This document shows positions 46,741-55,789 of a DNA stretch of 64,000 bases, one piece after another. The position numbers were made by a program, and so were the translations under genes. The DNA comes from Latrodectus hesperus (lineage: Eukaryota; Arthropoda; Arachnida; Araneae; Theridiidae). Each line of letters opens with the position of its first letter. Within the stretch, counting starts at the first letter, position 1. The stretch covers positions 79,337,479-79,401,478 of the forward strand of contig CM075851.1 in assembly GCA_037975125.1 (NCBI GenBank), written 5' to 3'. Below the pieces are notes generated by a model that was not told the origin of the DNA, ran no database searches, and worked only from the letters and a program-made list of their open reading frames with translations.

Positions 46741-47313
46741 TCCCTAAGAGAAAATTTACTATGTAAATATATTTGAACTTGTGTAGTAGCTCAAGTTATA
46801 CAATTTCAAGCAAAAGATCTACATATGTGATGATTAATAATGTGCGCATGTAACTATACCAAAAATAAACAAAATTGTTCATGTTAAAATTTATTTGAAA
46901 AGTTCTGCTCGAGATAATCATTTTATTAGAATAATTTCAAGAAACTTATCATTTCAAAACATAAAATTTTATATAATATTGATCATAATAAAAATATTTA
47001 CACACACTTTCAATTAACTAAAATATAAAGATTACAAAGCGTAATATTATTTTATAGCTGCTATTCTTAGGTAAAGAAAAAAGCATAATTAATATAAAAA
47101 GTTCTGCATATAGTTTTAAAGTTTACCAGAACCAATTTTATTTATATTAATCCAACTTCACACACTAATACAGGTTTATAAAATCATAAAAATATTTCTT
47201 CTAAAAGCTCAGCTGTAATATATTACTACTGACGAAAATTAGATTAAATATATGCAAGTTTAAAAATTTTAAAACATTTATATAAAATATATTTCAAAAT
47301 GTAACATAGAAAT
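46741..47313. other. AT-rich DNA, no gene seen
   Basis: About 570 bp of AT-rich sequence between the LINE remnant and the virus-like island. Confidence 0.6.
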
Positions 47314-47663
47314 TTATTTTTCATCTAAAAAACTGCCATAAACTGGCAAACCCGAGTTTCTTCTAATTGAAGTTAAATCCTTATCTGCATTAGGTGCTGC
47401 TGATCGTTTTTTAGTAGTTTTGCTTTTATCAGGAGTTGTTATTCGTGTTCCTCCAATCTTTCTAGATGCAACAACAGAACATCTGAAGATATGACTACGA
47501 GTACGTTTAAGCTCATTGGCAAATTCTGTATATGTCGTATCATTGGACAATGACTTCATGCTATCTTGTATAGTTTCTCTCAATAGATCTTTCTGGTATT
47601 TTTTAATTGCTTTAACTCTATGAATGGGCGGTTTTTTAACAGTATATGAAGTTACTTTATGGC
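47314..47663 (-). CDS. Unrecognised basic ORF fragment at island edge
   Basis: The open minus-strand frame continues from inside the left arm, where it is antisense to the truncated paralogue, out to a TAA at 47314-47316. The part outside the arm is about 116 residues, rich in Lys, Arg, Ser and Thr. It includes KKPPIHRVKAIKKYQKDLLR and TTPDKSKTTKKRSAAP. I do not recognise it; a nucleic-acid-binding role would fit the charge but is a guess. An AATAAA overlaps the stop codon, a compact arrangement. The true start is not known: the junction at 47664 appears to have replaced the 5' part. GC is intermediate. Confidence 0.4.
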
Positions 47664-47782
47664 TGTCCGGCTTGAGTTTTTTCGAAATGCCAAAGACAAA
47701 CGACGGTCGAAAATTCGTCGTTCCCATCAAAGACTGGGACAAATTCCTGAAGGACCACTTGTACGAAAAATATCTGAAATAA
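47664..47782 (+). pseudogene. Truncated copy of the 77-aa island gene
   Basis: Carries only the last 39 codons (ending KYLK, TAA 47780-47782) of the gene found whole at 55348-55581 on the other arm. The 5' two-thirds are replaced at 47664 by unrelated sequence, so it has no start or promoter. A few substitutions (for example Trp for Leu) separate the two copies. Confidence 0.88.
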
Positions 47783-47944
47783 GACGATGGCTGGGAGTCC
47801 AGCATCGCCAGTGACGAGCCGTGGACTGTCAGTTATCTTCGAAACGTATTACCAGCCGTGTTTTATTTTCCCAAGGCAACGAACTGCTGAAGATCTAAGA
47901 ACGTGCCTTGAAAGGTTAGACTTTTAGCCTTAGAAATTAAAGGG

Positions 47945-47982
47945 GTAAAAAATTCGCAGAGAGTTCTCTGCAAATTTTTTAC
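47945..47982 (+). terminator. 3' hairpin module, left arm
   Basis: GTAAAAAATTCGCAGAGA pairs with TCTCTGCAAATTTTTTAC across a 2-nt loop, with one mismatch. It follows ATTAAA at 47936-47941 and GGGG. It is the left-arm copy of 55148-55185 and lies about 160 bp after the stop of the truncated gene. Confidence 0.8.
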
Positions 47983-48409
47983 GACGCACAATTAACCAAG
48001 AATGGGACACGTTCATTTTATTTCTCAATGTAAAAAGAAGACGTTCGACCGTTTTCTTCACAGACTTGATTCATGTCACTCGAGAGAAGGAATTGTGCTT
48101 CTTGGCCACACGATCAGTTGCGACCAGTTTCAAGATTCTGCTACTTTATTCGTGAGCCGCGTCTAAACAATAAAGGAAAATGCGTCGTACGAACAGTTTC
48201 AGAATAGCCAGGAATTCGGAAACATGCCTCTGTGTAAAATTCACGTTCCTTATGCTAGCCACTGTTTCAATTGAAAACGTGTAGAGAACGTGTCAATCTA
48301 AACCACCAAGTCGTCCATGAACGAAACTCGTTTATGATGGCCACCCAGATTTTGGGAAAATGAAACGAGTCGACAAGAATAAAAACACACGTGGACGTTT
48401 GCAACGACC

Positions 48410-49000
48410 ACGATACGACCAACGAGCACACCAGATCACAAGCTTCTTCAAACGGTGGACGAGCTCTCTCAGCAAGAATCAAGAGACACGAGTCGCTCAT
48501 CAGCGGACGAAGCGTGAAAACCATTTACACAGGCCCAAGCTTTGGAAAAACGGAAAGCTGTTTCGGAAAAAGTGCTTGTGCTGAGGCTCAGCAAGAATCA
48601 AGAGACACCTGTCACTCGTCGGCGGACGAAGCCTGAAGAACATTTACATAGGATACCGTATGCCCAAGCTTTGGAAAACGGAACTCGAATGCTGTTTTGG
48701 AAGAAGCACTTGTGCTAAAGATTACACGTGATGATTCTCTCAGCACGAATCAAGAGACACCAGTTGCTCGTCAGCGGAAGAAGCGTCAAGAACATTTACA
48801 GAGGCCACCGTATGCCCAAGCTTTGATTCGGTAGAAGCGCTAGTGCTGAGGCTCAGCAAGAATCAAGAGACAACAGTCGCTCGTCAGCGAACGAAGCCTG
48901 AAGAACATTTACACAGGACACCATATGCCCAAGCTTTGGAAAAACGGAACACGAACGCTGTTTCCGCAGAAGTGCTATAAATTGTGACTCGTGTTGAGAC
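48410..49000. repeat. 130-bp tandem array, left arm (about 5 units)
   Basis: Units share AAGAATCAAGAGACA, CGTCAGCGGACGAAGC, GAAGAACATTTACA and CCCAAGCTTTGGAAAA. They alternate in two slightly different forms, giving a 260-bp dimer. Frames do not carry over because 260 is not a multiple of three. It is the shorter counterpart of 53640-54720. Confidence 0.88.
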
Positions 49001-49230
49001 ATCAAGGTGAGACTCTGTAAGACTTGGTCGAACTGCTGACCATTTCCAGAATCCGTTGCTTTTTCCAGTACGAATACAATCCTATAGATTAGAATCGTTC
49101 TTCAATGCACGTGTAGAATAAGCAGAGAATCGAGCACGAAAGACGTGTCAGAAGAATTGTAATAAAACAAAACACAATAGAACTAAGAACTAAAACTAAA
49201 GAGAATATTGGAACAAGAAAAGAAAAAGGT

Positions 49231-49258
49231 ACAAGTAAAAAAAATTTTTTTTACTTGT
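49231..49258. repeat. Perfect 28-bp palindrome, left arm
   Basis: ACAAGTAAAAAAAA meets its exact reverse complement with no loop. Around it an imperfect outer pair, AGAATATTGGAACAAG and CTTGTTCCAATATTCT, extends the dyad over about 70 bp. Confidence 0.93.
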
Positions 49259-49469
49259 TCCAATATTCTTTATGTTTCTACTTGTCTTGTTGTCTGACCT
49301 AGTTTTATTTTCAAATTGCTTTCAATTGCTCAAATTGCTTGAATGACTGGAAGCTGCCACTGGTATTTTTTTAGCTACAGCTTTATTTTAAATACGACTT
49401 TGGGCTCGATCCAGATGGCCACAAAACCAACGTCATTTTTATAAACGAGTGACGTCACCCATCACGTGA

Positions 49470-50421
49470 TAAATGACGTCATCACTTACGTTCTAATTGT
49501 ACACGCAAAGTGCTTCATCCCAACTGAGAATGTCTCAAGAATAAAGAGTCTCATATGCAGCGTCTTGCATGGGATGTCTTTATTCTCGATTGACCTGACA
49601 AATTCACAAGGCCAATGTGACAATGTCGCCGTTCGTCTCGAGTCATTGAGATGACTGGTTACTTGTCTTGTGTGTCCTAGTTCTCTATTCAAATTGCTTT
49701 CAATGTCTCTCCGTCAAATTGTTCAAGTTGAAATGACTGGGATGTCTTTATCCTCCATCGACCAAGTTAACAAGACCGATTCCAAACTGACCAAGGCCAG
49801 CGTGACGCAATTAGTTCAAGCGAACGAATCAATTCCAAAACGACACCATCAAGACGAGTCTTCCACTTTATTCATGAATCAAGATGCGCTTTGCTTGCTT
49901 CAGACCGATTGTATTTCTCGAACGTGGAACAAGAAGATTTGAATGCGGCTCCACAAGCAAACGTCGTACAGAATCCTGGCTCGGACGGATCCAAGTCAAC
50001 AAGACCAAACTGACCGAGTCACAATGTCAGTGTCTTGAATAATTGATATGACTGTCGACTGGGAACAAATCAACTTAAAGAGAACCGTTCACATGGATTC
50101 ATTTCGATCGTTTCCACTTGGCACAAGTCTCAGGATTGGATTTGGGTTCCCATCAAGACAGTCCAAGCAAACAAATTCCAATGACTCGAGTGGTCTTCAG
50201 CAGGCAGTCCAATCCAGACTTTGTATCACTTTATTCGTGAGACAACTGGCTCGAGTCGAACAGCAAGAGATCAGCTTGTTTGTCTACTGGACCATCAAAC
50301 GAGTTGCAATGTGTCGTGCGAGACTCTTTATTCCAACACACGATTAGTTCAAGCGAACGAATCAATTCCGAAACGACACCTATGAAGACGTGAAGCCAGC
50401 TTCTTCGATCAAGACGAGTGT
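49470..50421. repeat. Short modules with CTTTATTC (left arm)
   Basis: A series of about 100-bp related modules, each carrying CTTTATTC (GAATAAAG on the minus strand), such as at 49578, 49867, 50229 and 50325. Shared neighbouring phrases include AAGCGAACGAATCAATTCC, AACGACACC and TCAAGACGAGT. Further diverged copies continue in the centre to about 50690. Small open frames through them are not conserved. The regular AATAAA could be polyadenylation signals of minus-strand units, but this is unproven. Confidence 0.7.
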
Positions 50422-50899
50422 TCCACTTTATTCATGAATCAAGATACGCTTGGTTTGCTTCAGACCGATTGTATTGCTCGGACGTGGAACAAGAGTCGGC
50501 TCAACAAGCAAGCGTTGTATAGAATCAAGGCTCGGACGAGACCAATTCCAACATGACCAAGTCTCAGCGCTTAAATCATTGGATTGACAGTCGACTGGGA
50601 ACGAATCAATTCCGAAACGACACCATGACGACGCGAAGCCAGCTTCTTCGATCAAGACGAGTGTTCCACTTTATTCATGAACGCTTGGCTCAGTACAGAC
50701 TGATTGTCAAACGGCTCAACAAGCGAACGTTGTATAAAATCCTGGCTCTCGGACGGATTTCCTTCCTAGGTCCGATTGAGACAGTTGGTCCGCTTCGTAT
50801 TCCTTTATTTAGGCTGACTTTATCAATTCGATCCAAATATCAACGGAAATCAAGAGACACGAGCGCTTTGCAATTCCCAATGTTCGAACGAGTACAACA

Positions 50900-51045
50900 G
50901 GAAATGCAAACCGGAAACGCTTGCAATTTAAAGATCTCCGACCGGAAACCGGAAACGCTTGCAATGTAAAGATATTCGACCGGAAACGTTCACGCCATGC
51001 AATTTAAAGATATTTGACCGGAAACCGGAAACGACCACATCCGTT
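50900..51045 (+). promoter_or_regulatory. CCGGAAAC repeat cluster upstream of RING gene
   Basis: Imperfect repeats of about 48 bp contain CCGGAAACG, CTTGCAAT(T/G)TAAAGAT and a CGACCGGAAAC junction. CCGGAAAC occurs at least six times. The block ends about 120 bp before the RING start codon. CCGGAA is the core bound by ETS-family factors, so a regulatory role is plausible but inferred from position and motif only. Confidence 0.5.
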
Positions 51046-51167
51046 TAATTTCAAAGATTCGAGCAAGCCGTTTTATCTTCTCAGTTCAGATTTCCGGAAT
51101 CATGAATATTTAAACAAGTGTCGGCCAGTTGTTGCTCATTCTGAATTTTTGAATTCGTGCTGTCAAC

Positions 51168-51683
51168 ATGTCTTCTTCTTGTTATAAAATTTGCGATTGC
51201 TGTCACAAGAAAATTGTGAATTCTCGTCCTTACATGTTGTCGTGTGGACATTATTTCCATACATATTGTCTGATGCTATTCAACATATACAGAGGCGAAA
51301 ACAAATGCTGTCCGAAGTGTTCTGCGGACTTTGAGTCTATGGAATATGAGCTTCAAAAGCTCGATTTTCCACCTGTGTCGCCAGAAGACGTGGAAAGTGA
51401 TCTCAGATCAATCGACGAACTGGAGCCGGCTAGCATGACATGCGAAATTCCGTTCGTTCGAGGCAAATGCAAGTCGTTTTGTGAACCGTTCGTGCTCTGG
51501 ATATGCGAGCACAAGTTTCTTCACATGTGCATCAAGTCTTGGGTGAACGATGGAAATTGGCAGTGTCCGCACTGTGACACGCGGATATATATCCAGGGAC
51601 CAAAAAGCAGACCAAAAACATCTGTCATTGTCCATGGTCCAGTGACGATGAAATGGACGTGGATTCATGGAGCAACGACATAG
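51168..51683 (+). CDS. Double RING-finger protein of the island
   Basis: A 171-residue protein, a likely E3 ubiquitin ligase by family. The N-terminal RING-H2 is complete: C9-x2-C12, C26-x-H28-x2-H31-x2-C34, C48-x2-C51. An acidic linker (about residues 56-90) leads to a second, irregular RING-like block: C101, C105, C113-E-H115, H119, C121 and C133-x2-C136. In the second block the usual C-x-H-x-F-H spacing reads CEHKFLH, so the His is moved one place and zinc binding there may be altered. The start ATG has good context (CAACATG). An AATAAA and a hairpin follow the stop closely. Many DNA viruses carry RING ligases, which fits the island, but a host origin cannot be excluded. It is the only gene in the centre between the inverted arms. 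Confidence 0.85.
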   Translation: MSSSCYKICDCCHKKIVNSRPYMLSCGHYFHTYCLMLFNIYRGENKCCPKCSADFESMEYELQKLDFPPVSPEDVESDLRSIDELEPASMTCEIPFVRGKCKSFCEPFVLWICEHKFLHMCIKSWVNDGNWQCPHCDTRIYIQGPKSRPKTSVIVHGPVTMKWTWIHGATT

Positions 51684-51726
51684 AGGATCTTTGAAGAATG
51701 TACATTTTGTCTTTCCACTTTCACAA

Positions 51727-51732
51727 AATAAA
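51727..51732 (+). terminator. Polyadenylation signal of RING gene
   Basis: AATAAA 43 bp after the RING stop codon and 10 bp before the 3' hairpin. Confidence 0.75.
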
Positions 51733-51741
51733 TGAAAGTGG

Positions 51742-51798
51742 GTAGAAAAAAGGCCTCGGGTCTGGCTTTGCGGCCACGGCTCGAGGCCATTTTTTTAC
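51742..51798 (+). terminator. 3' hairpin module of RING gene
   Basis: GTAGAAAAAAGGCCTCG pairs with CGAGGCCATTTTTTTAC around a GC-rich loop. The stem is unlike those at 47945, 55148 and 55929, but the frame (GTA, A-tract, stem, T-tract, AC) and position after AATAAA are the same. It ends TTTTTTTACGTCG in gene orientation, like the others (TTTTTTACGACG). Confidence 0.78.
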
Positions 51799-51825
51799 GT
51801 CGCTTTATAAACCAATATTGAGAAA

Positions 51826-52170
51826 AGATATTCGTCCAACAAGCTTTTTCTCTTGATGACATGAGATTTTTTCCGCACGGCTGGTTCGTGTCCAACAAGT
51901 TTCTTTATTACTGGGTTCTCGTTCCACATTGCTGATACATGTCCAACAAGCTTCTGTCATGAGTTTTGTTCCACACGGCTAGTTCGAGTCCAAGCTTCTT
52001 TATTACTGGGTTCTTGTTCCACATTGCTCGTTCATGTCCAACAAGCTTCTTTATTACTGGGTTCTTGTTCCACATTGCTGGTTCATGTCCAACAAGCTTC
52101 TTTACTACTGAGTTCTTGTTCCACACGGCTGGTTTCGTGTCCAATAAGCTTCTTTATTACTGTGTGAGTT
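51826..52170. repeat. 51-bp tandem repeats in the island centre
   Basis: Six or seven copies, some incomplete, of a unit with GTCCAACAAGCTTCTTTATT, then ACTGGGTTCTTGTTCCACA. The best copies are 51 bp apart (52031 and 52082). On the minus strand, 51908-52144 is open as a 17-residue repeat containing GHEPAMWNKNPVIKKL. The frame breaks in the outer copies, so coding is doubtful. Each unit again includes CTTTATT. Confidence 0.8.
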
Positions 52171-52184
52171 CTTCTTTTTAAAAG

Positions 52185-53140
52185 ACACTCGTCTTGATCG
52201 AAGAAGCTGGCTTCACGTCTTCATAGGTGTCGTTTCGGAATTGATTCGTTCGCTTGAACTAATCGCGTATTGGAATAAAGAGTCTCGCACGACACATTGC
52301 GACTCGTTTGATAGTCCAGTATACAAACGAGCTGATCTCTTGCTATTCGACTCGAACCAGTTGTCTCACGAATAAAGTGATACAAAGTCTGGATTGGACT
52401 GCCTGCTGAAGACCACTCGAGTCATTGGAATTTGTTCGCTTGGACTGTCTTGATGGGAACCCAAAGCCAATCCTGAGACTCATGCCAAGTGGAAACGATC
52501 GAAATGAATCCATGTGAACGGTTCTCTTCAAGATGATTTGTTCCCAGTCGACTGTCAAATCAATTATTCAAGACACTGACATTGTGACTCGGTCAGTTTG
52601 GTCTTGTTGACTTGGATCCGTCCGAGCCAGGATTCTGTACGACGATTGCTTGTGGAGCCGCATTCAAATCTTCTTGTTCCACGTTCGAGAAATACAATTG
52701 GTCTGAAGCAAGCAAAGCGCATCTTGATTCATGAATAAAGTGGAAGACTCGTCTTGATGGTGTCGTTTTGGAATTGATTCGTTCGCTTGAACTAATTGCG
52801 TCACGCTGGCCTTGGTCAGTTTGGAATCGGTCTTTTTACTTTGGTCGATTGAGGATAAAGACATCCCAGTCATTTCAACTTGAACAATTTGACGGAGAGA
52901 CATTAAAAGCAATTTGAAAATAGAACTAGGACACACAAGACAAGTAACCAGTCATCTCAACGACTCGAGACGAACGACGACATTGTCACATTGGCCTTGT
53001 GAATTTGTCAGGTCAATCGAGAATAAAGACATCCCATGCAAGACGATGAATATGAGACTCTTTATTCTTGAGACATTCTCAGTTTGGATGAAGCACTTTG
53101 CGTGTACAATTAGAACGTAAATGATGACGTCATTGATCAC
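52185..53140. repeat. Short modules with GAATAAAG (right arm)
   Basis: Inverted counterpart of 49470-50421. GAATAAAG appears at about 52271, 52370, 52734 and 53021 on the plus strand, each in a related context. Confidence 0.7.
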
Positions 53141-53346
53141 GTGATGGGTGACGTCACTCGTTTATAAAATGACGTTGGTTTTGTGGCCATCTGGATCGGG
53201 CCCAAAGTCGTATTTAAAATAAAGCTGTAGCTAAAAAAATACCAGTGGCAGCTACCAGTCATTCAAGCAATTTGAGCAATTGAAAACAATTTGAAAATAA
53301 AACTAGGACATATAACAAGACAATTAGAAACATAAAGAATATTGGA

Positions 53347-53378
53347 ACAAGTAAAAAAAAAATTTTTTTTTTACTTGT
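53347..53378. repeat. Perfect 32-bp palindrome, right arm
   Basis: ACAAGTAAAAAAAAAA followed by its exact reverse complement. It is the partner of 49231-49258, four bases longer in the A/T core, as slippage would give. The same outer GAATATTGG dyad surrounds it. Confidence 0.93.
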
Positions 53379-53639
53379 ACCTTTTTCTTTTCTTGTTCCA
53401 ATATTCTCTTTAGTTCTAGTTCTTTGTTCTATTGTGTCTTGTTTTATTACAATTCTTCTGACACGTCTTTCGTGCTCGATTCTCTGCTTATTCTACACGT
53501 GCATTGAAGAACGATTCTAATCTATAGGATTGTATTCGTCCTGACAAAAGCAACGGATTCTGGAAATGGTCAGCAGTTCGACCAAGTCTTACAGAGTCTC
53601 ACCTTGATGTCTCAACACGAGTCACAATTTATAGCGCTT

Positions 53640-54720
53640 CTTCGGAAACAGCGTTCGTGTTCCGTTTTTATAAAGCTTGGGTATACGGTGGCCTCTGTAA
53701 ATGTTCTTCATGCTTCGTCCGCTAACGTGCGACTGTTGTCTCTTGATTCTTGCTGAGCCTCAGCACTAGCGCTTCTTCCGAAACAAAGCTTGGGCGTACG
53801 GTGGCCACTGTAAATGTTCTTGACGCTTCGTTCGCTGACGAGCAACTGGTGTCTCTTGATTCTTGCTGAGAGAAACGTCACGTGTAATCTTTAGCACAAG
53901 TGCTTCTTCCAAAATAGCGTTCCGTTTTTCCAAAGCTTGGGCATACGGTGTCCTGTGTAAATGTTCTTCAGGCTTCGTTCGCTGACGAGCGACTGTTGTC
54001 TCTTGATTCTTGCTGAACCTCAGCACTAGCGCTTCTTCCGAAACAAAGCTTGGGCGTACGGTGGCCACTGTAAATGTTCTTGATGCTTCGTTCGCTGACG
54101 AGCAATTGGTGTCTCTTGATTCTTGCTGAGAGAAACGTCACGTGTAATCTTTAGCACAAGTGCTTCTTCCGAAACAGCGTTCCGTTTTTTCAAAGCTTGG
54201 GCATACGGTGTCCTGTGTAAATGTTCTTCAGGCTTCGTTCGCTGACGAGCGACTGTTGTCTCTTGATTCTTGCTGAGCCTCAGCACTAGCACTTCTTCCG
54301 AATCAAAGCTTGGACATACGGTGGCCTCTGTAAATGTTCTTGACGCTTCGTCCGCTGACGAACAACTGGTGTCTCTTGATTCGTGCTGAGAGAATCATCA
54401 CGTGTAATCTTTAGCACACACACTTCTTCCAAAACGGCATTCGATTTCCGTGTTCCAAAGTTTGGGCATACGGTGGTCTATGTAAATGTTCTTCAGGCTT
54501 CGTCCGCCGACGAGTGACTGGTGTTTCTTGATTCTTGCTGAGCCCCAGCACAAGCACTTTTTCCGAAACAGCTTTTCATTTATCCAAAGCTTGGGCCTGT
54601 GTAAATGGTCTTCACGCTTCGTCCGCTGACGAGCGACTCGTGTCTCTTGATTCTTGCTGAGAGAGCTCGTCCACCGTTTGAAGAAGCTTGTGATCTGGTG
54701 TGCTCGTTGGTCGTATCGTG
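53640..54720. repeat. 130/260-bp tandem array, right arm (about 8 units)
   Basis: GCTTCTTCCG recurs at 53771 and 54031, with a one-base variant (ACTTCTTCCG) at 54291, an exact 260-bp period made of two related halves. Shared phrases are AAAGCTTGGGC, TACGGTGNCC, TGTAAATGTTCTT, CGCTGACGAGC and TCTCTTGATTCTTGCTGAG. The two minus-strand ORFs here (53766-54068 and 54026-54292) repeat the same SKNQET and ARQRTK peptides in shifted frames, so they are repeat artefacts. The array resembles the homologous regions of some large DNA viruses in unit length only. Confidence 0.9.
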
Positions 54721-55147
54721 GTCGTTGCAAACGTTCACGTGTATCTTTATTCTTGTCGACTCATTTCATTTTCCCAAAATCTGGGTTGCCATCATAAACG
54801 AGTTTCGTTCATGGACGACTTGGTCGTTTCGATTGACATGTTCTCTACACGGTTTCAATTGAAACAGTGGCTGGCATAAGGAACGTGAATTTTACACAGA
54901 GGCATGTTTCCGAATTCCTGGCTATTCTGAAACTGTTCGTACGACGCGTATTCCTTTATTGTTCAGACGCGGCTCACGAATAAAGTAGCAGAATCTTGAG
55001 AACTGGTCCCAACTGATCGTGTGGCCAAGAAGCGTAATTCTTTCTCTCGAGTGACATGAATCAAGTCTGTGAAGAAAACGGTCGAACGTCTTCTTTTTAC
55101 ATTGAGAAATAAAATGAACGTGTCCCATTCTTGGTTAATTGTGCGTC

Positions 55148-55185
55148 GTAAAAAATTTGCAGAGAACTCTCTGCGAATTTTTTAC
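55148..55185 (-). terminator. 3' hairpin module of the 77-aa gene
   Basis: In gene (minus) orientation: ATTAAA (55189-55194), GGGGTAAAAAATT, stem GCAGAGA/TCTCTGC, then AATTTTTTACGACGC. It lies about 160 bp past the stop codon. It is the arm partner of 47945-47982. Confidence 0.8.
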
Positions 55186-55347
55186 CCCTTTAATTTCTAA
55201 GGCTAAAAGTCTAACCTTTCAAGGCACGTTCTTAGATCTTCAGCAGTTCGTTGCCTTGGGAAAATAAAACACGGCTGGTAATACGTTTCGAAGATAACTG
55301 ACAGTCCACGGCTCGTCACTGGCGATGCTGGACTCCCAGCCATCGTC

Positions 55348-55581
55348 TCATTTGAGATATTTTTCGTACAAGTTGTCCTTCAAGAATTTGTCCAAGTCTT
55401 TGATGGGAACGACGAATTTTCGACCGTCGTTTGTCTTTGGCATTTCGAAAAAACTCAAGCTGGACACGACCGAGATCTTGTCTCCGTCGAATGTGCTCGT
55501 GAATTCTAATTCACCAGCAACAGTTTCGCCGGCTTCTTGAATCAGCTTGATTCTTGCCACAAAATTCACGTTGACTGACAT
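55348..55581 (-). CDS. Small island protein, 77 aa, paralogue 1
   Basis: Start chosen at ATG 55581 (MSVNVNFVARIKLIQ), because similarity to the paralogue at 56172-56381 begins exactly there. The longer frame upstream covers the promoter. It is a small, soluble-looking protein with alternating hydrophobic strands and a charged C-terminus (KDLDKFLKDN). The two paralogues share a FVAR(I/V)K start, a SELQF/GELEF strand, FExPKTND and KxFVVP. I do not recognise the family; a single-strand nucleic-acid-binding fold is only a vague impression. It has its own TATA cassette and 3' hairpin. Its 3' half lies inside the right inverted arm, so a truncated copy exists at 47664-47782. Confidence 0.7.
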   Translation of the reverse strand: MSVNVNFVARIKLIQEAGETVAGELEFTSTFDGDKISVVSSLSFFEMPKTNDGRKFVVPIKDLDKFLKDNLYEKYLK

Positions 55582-55658
55582 GTTCGAAACAGAGAAGAGA
55601 AAATAAAACGATCTGAACGTGTTGAAAGCTGAGAAGGAAATGTGAGAAGCATCCGTTT

Positions 55659-55761
55659 CGACTCTTCCTTTTATACAGGACAAGCTGGAAGTTGTTATCA
55701 ATATGAAGATCTTTGGCTCTTGATTTCAACGTCGTACGTTAGAAAAGAAAACTTGTGACAA
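55659..55761 (-). promoter_or_regulatory. Promoter cassette of the 77-aa gene
   Basis: In gene sense, TTGTCACAA lies at the distal end, then an A/T-rich link, CGTTGAAATCAAGAGCCAAA, GAT(A/C)TTCAT, GTTGATAAC-like sequence, and TATAAAAG at 55668-55675. TCACA (55641-55645) lies 30 bp downstream of TATA, the right place for an arthropod-type initiator. The ATG is about 95 bp from TATA. Confidence 0.75.
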
Positions 55762-55789
55762 TTCTCATCGATGTTCCAAAATTAATGTT

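Larger units (their letters stand above)
47664..50421. repeat. Left arm of large inverted repeat
   Basis: Matches the reverse complement of 52185-55466 at high identity through gene remnant, hairpin, tandem array, palindrome and AATAAA modules. The outer end is TGTCCGGCTTGAG (47664) against TGTCCAGCTTGAG on the other arm. The inner end is AAGACGAGTGT on both. The arm is 2758 bp, about 520 bp shorter than the right arm, mainly because it has fewer copies of the 130-bp array unit. Confidence 0.93.
52185..55466. repeat. Right arm of large inverted repeat
   Basis: Reverse complement partner of 47664-50421, 3282 bp. It contains, from inner to outer end, the AATAAA modules, a 32-bp palindrome, the longer 130/260-bp array, a hairpin, and the 3' half of the 77-aa gene. 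Confidence 0.93.

Noticed and set aside
48360..50969. Plus-strand ORFs in the left arm and centre (48360-48584, 49670-49942, 50048-50347, 50553-50969)
   Set aside because: They run through the tandem modules, the reading is not kept between module copies, and there is no recognisable domain.
51408..51898. Minus-strand ORFs overlapping the RING gene
   Set aside because: Antisense shadows of the RING coding sequence and of its hairpin region.
53766..54292. Two minus-strand ORFs with SKNQET repeats as genes
   Set aside because: The 260-bp unit shifts the frame each time, so the repeated peptide appears in different frames. DNA-level repeat, not a protein.
47664..55466. Arms of the large repeat as LTRs or as terminal repeats of a Maverick/Polinton
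   Set aside because: The arms are inverted and not direct, enclose only 1.8 kb, and no integrase, polymerase B or capsid gene is present.
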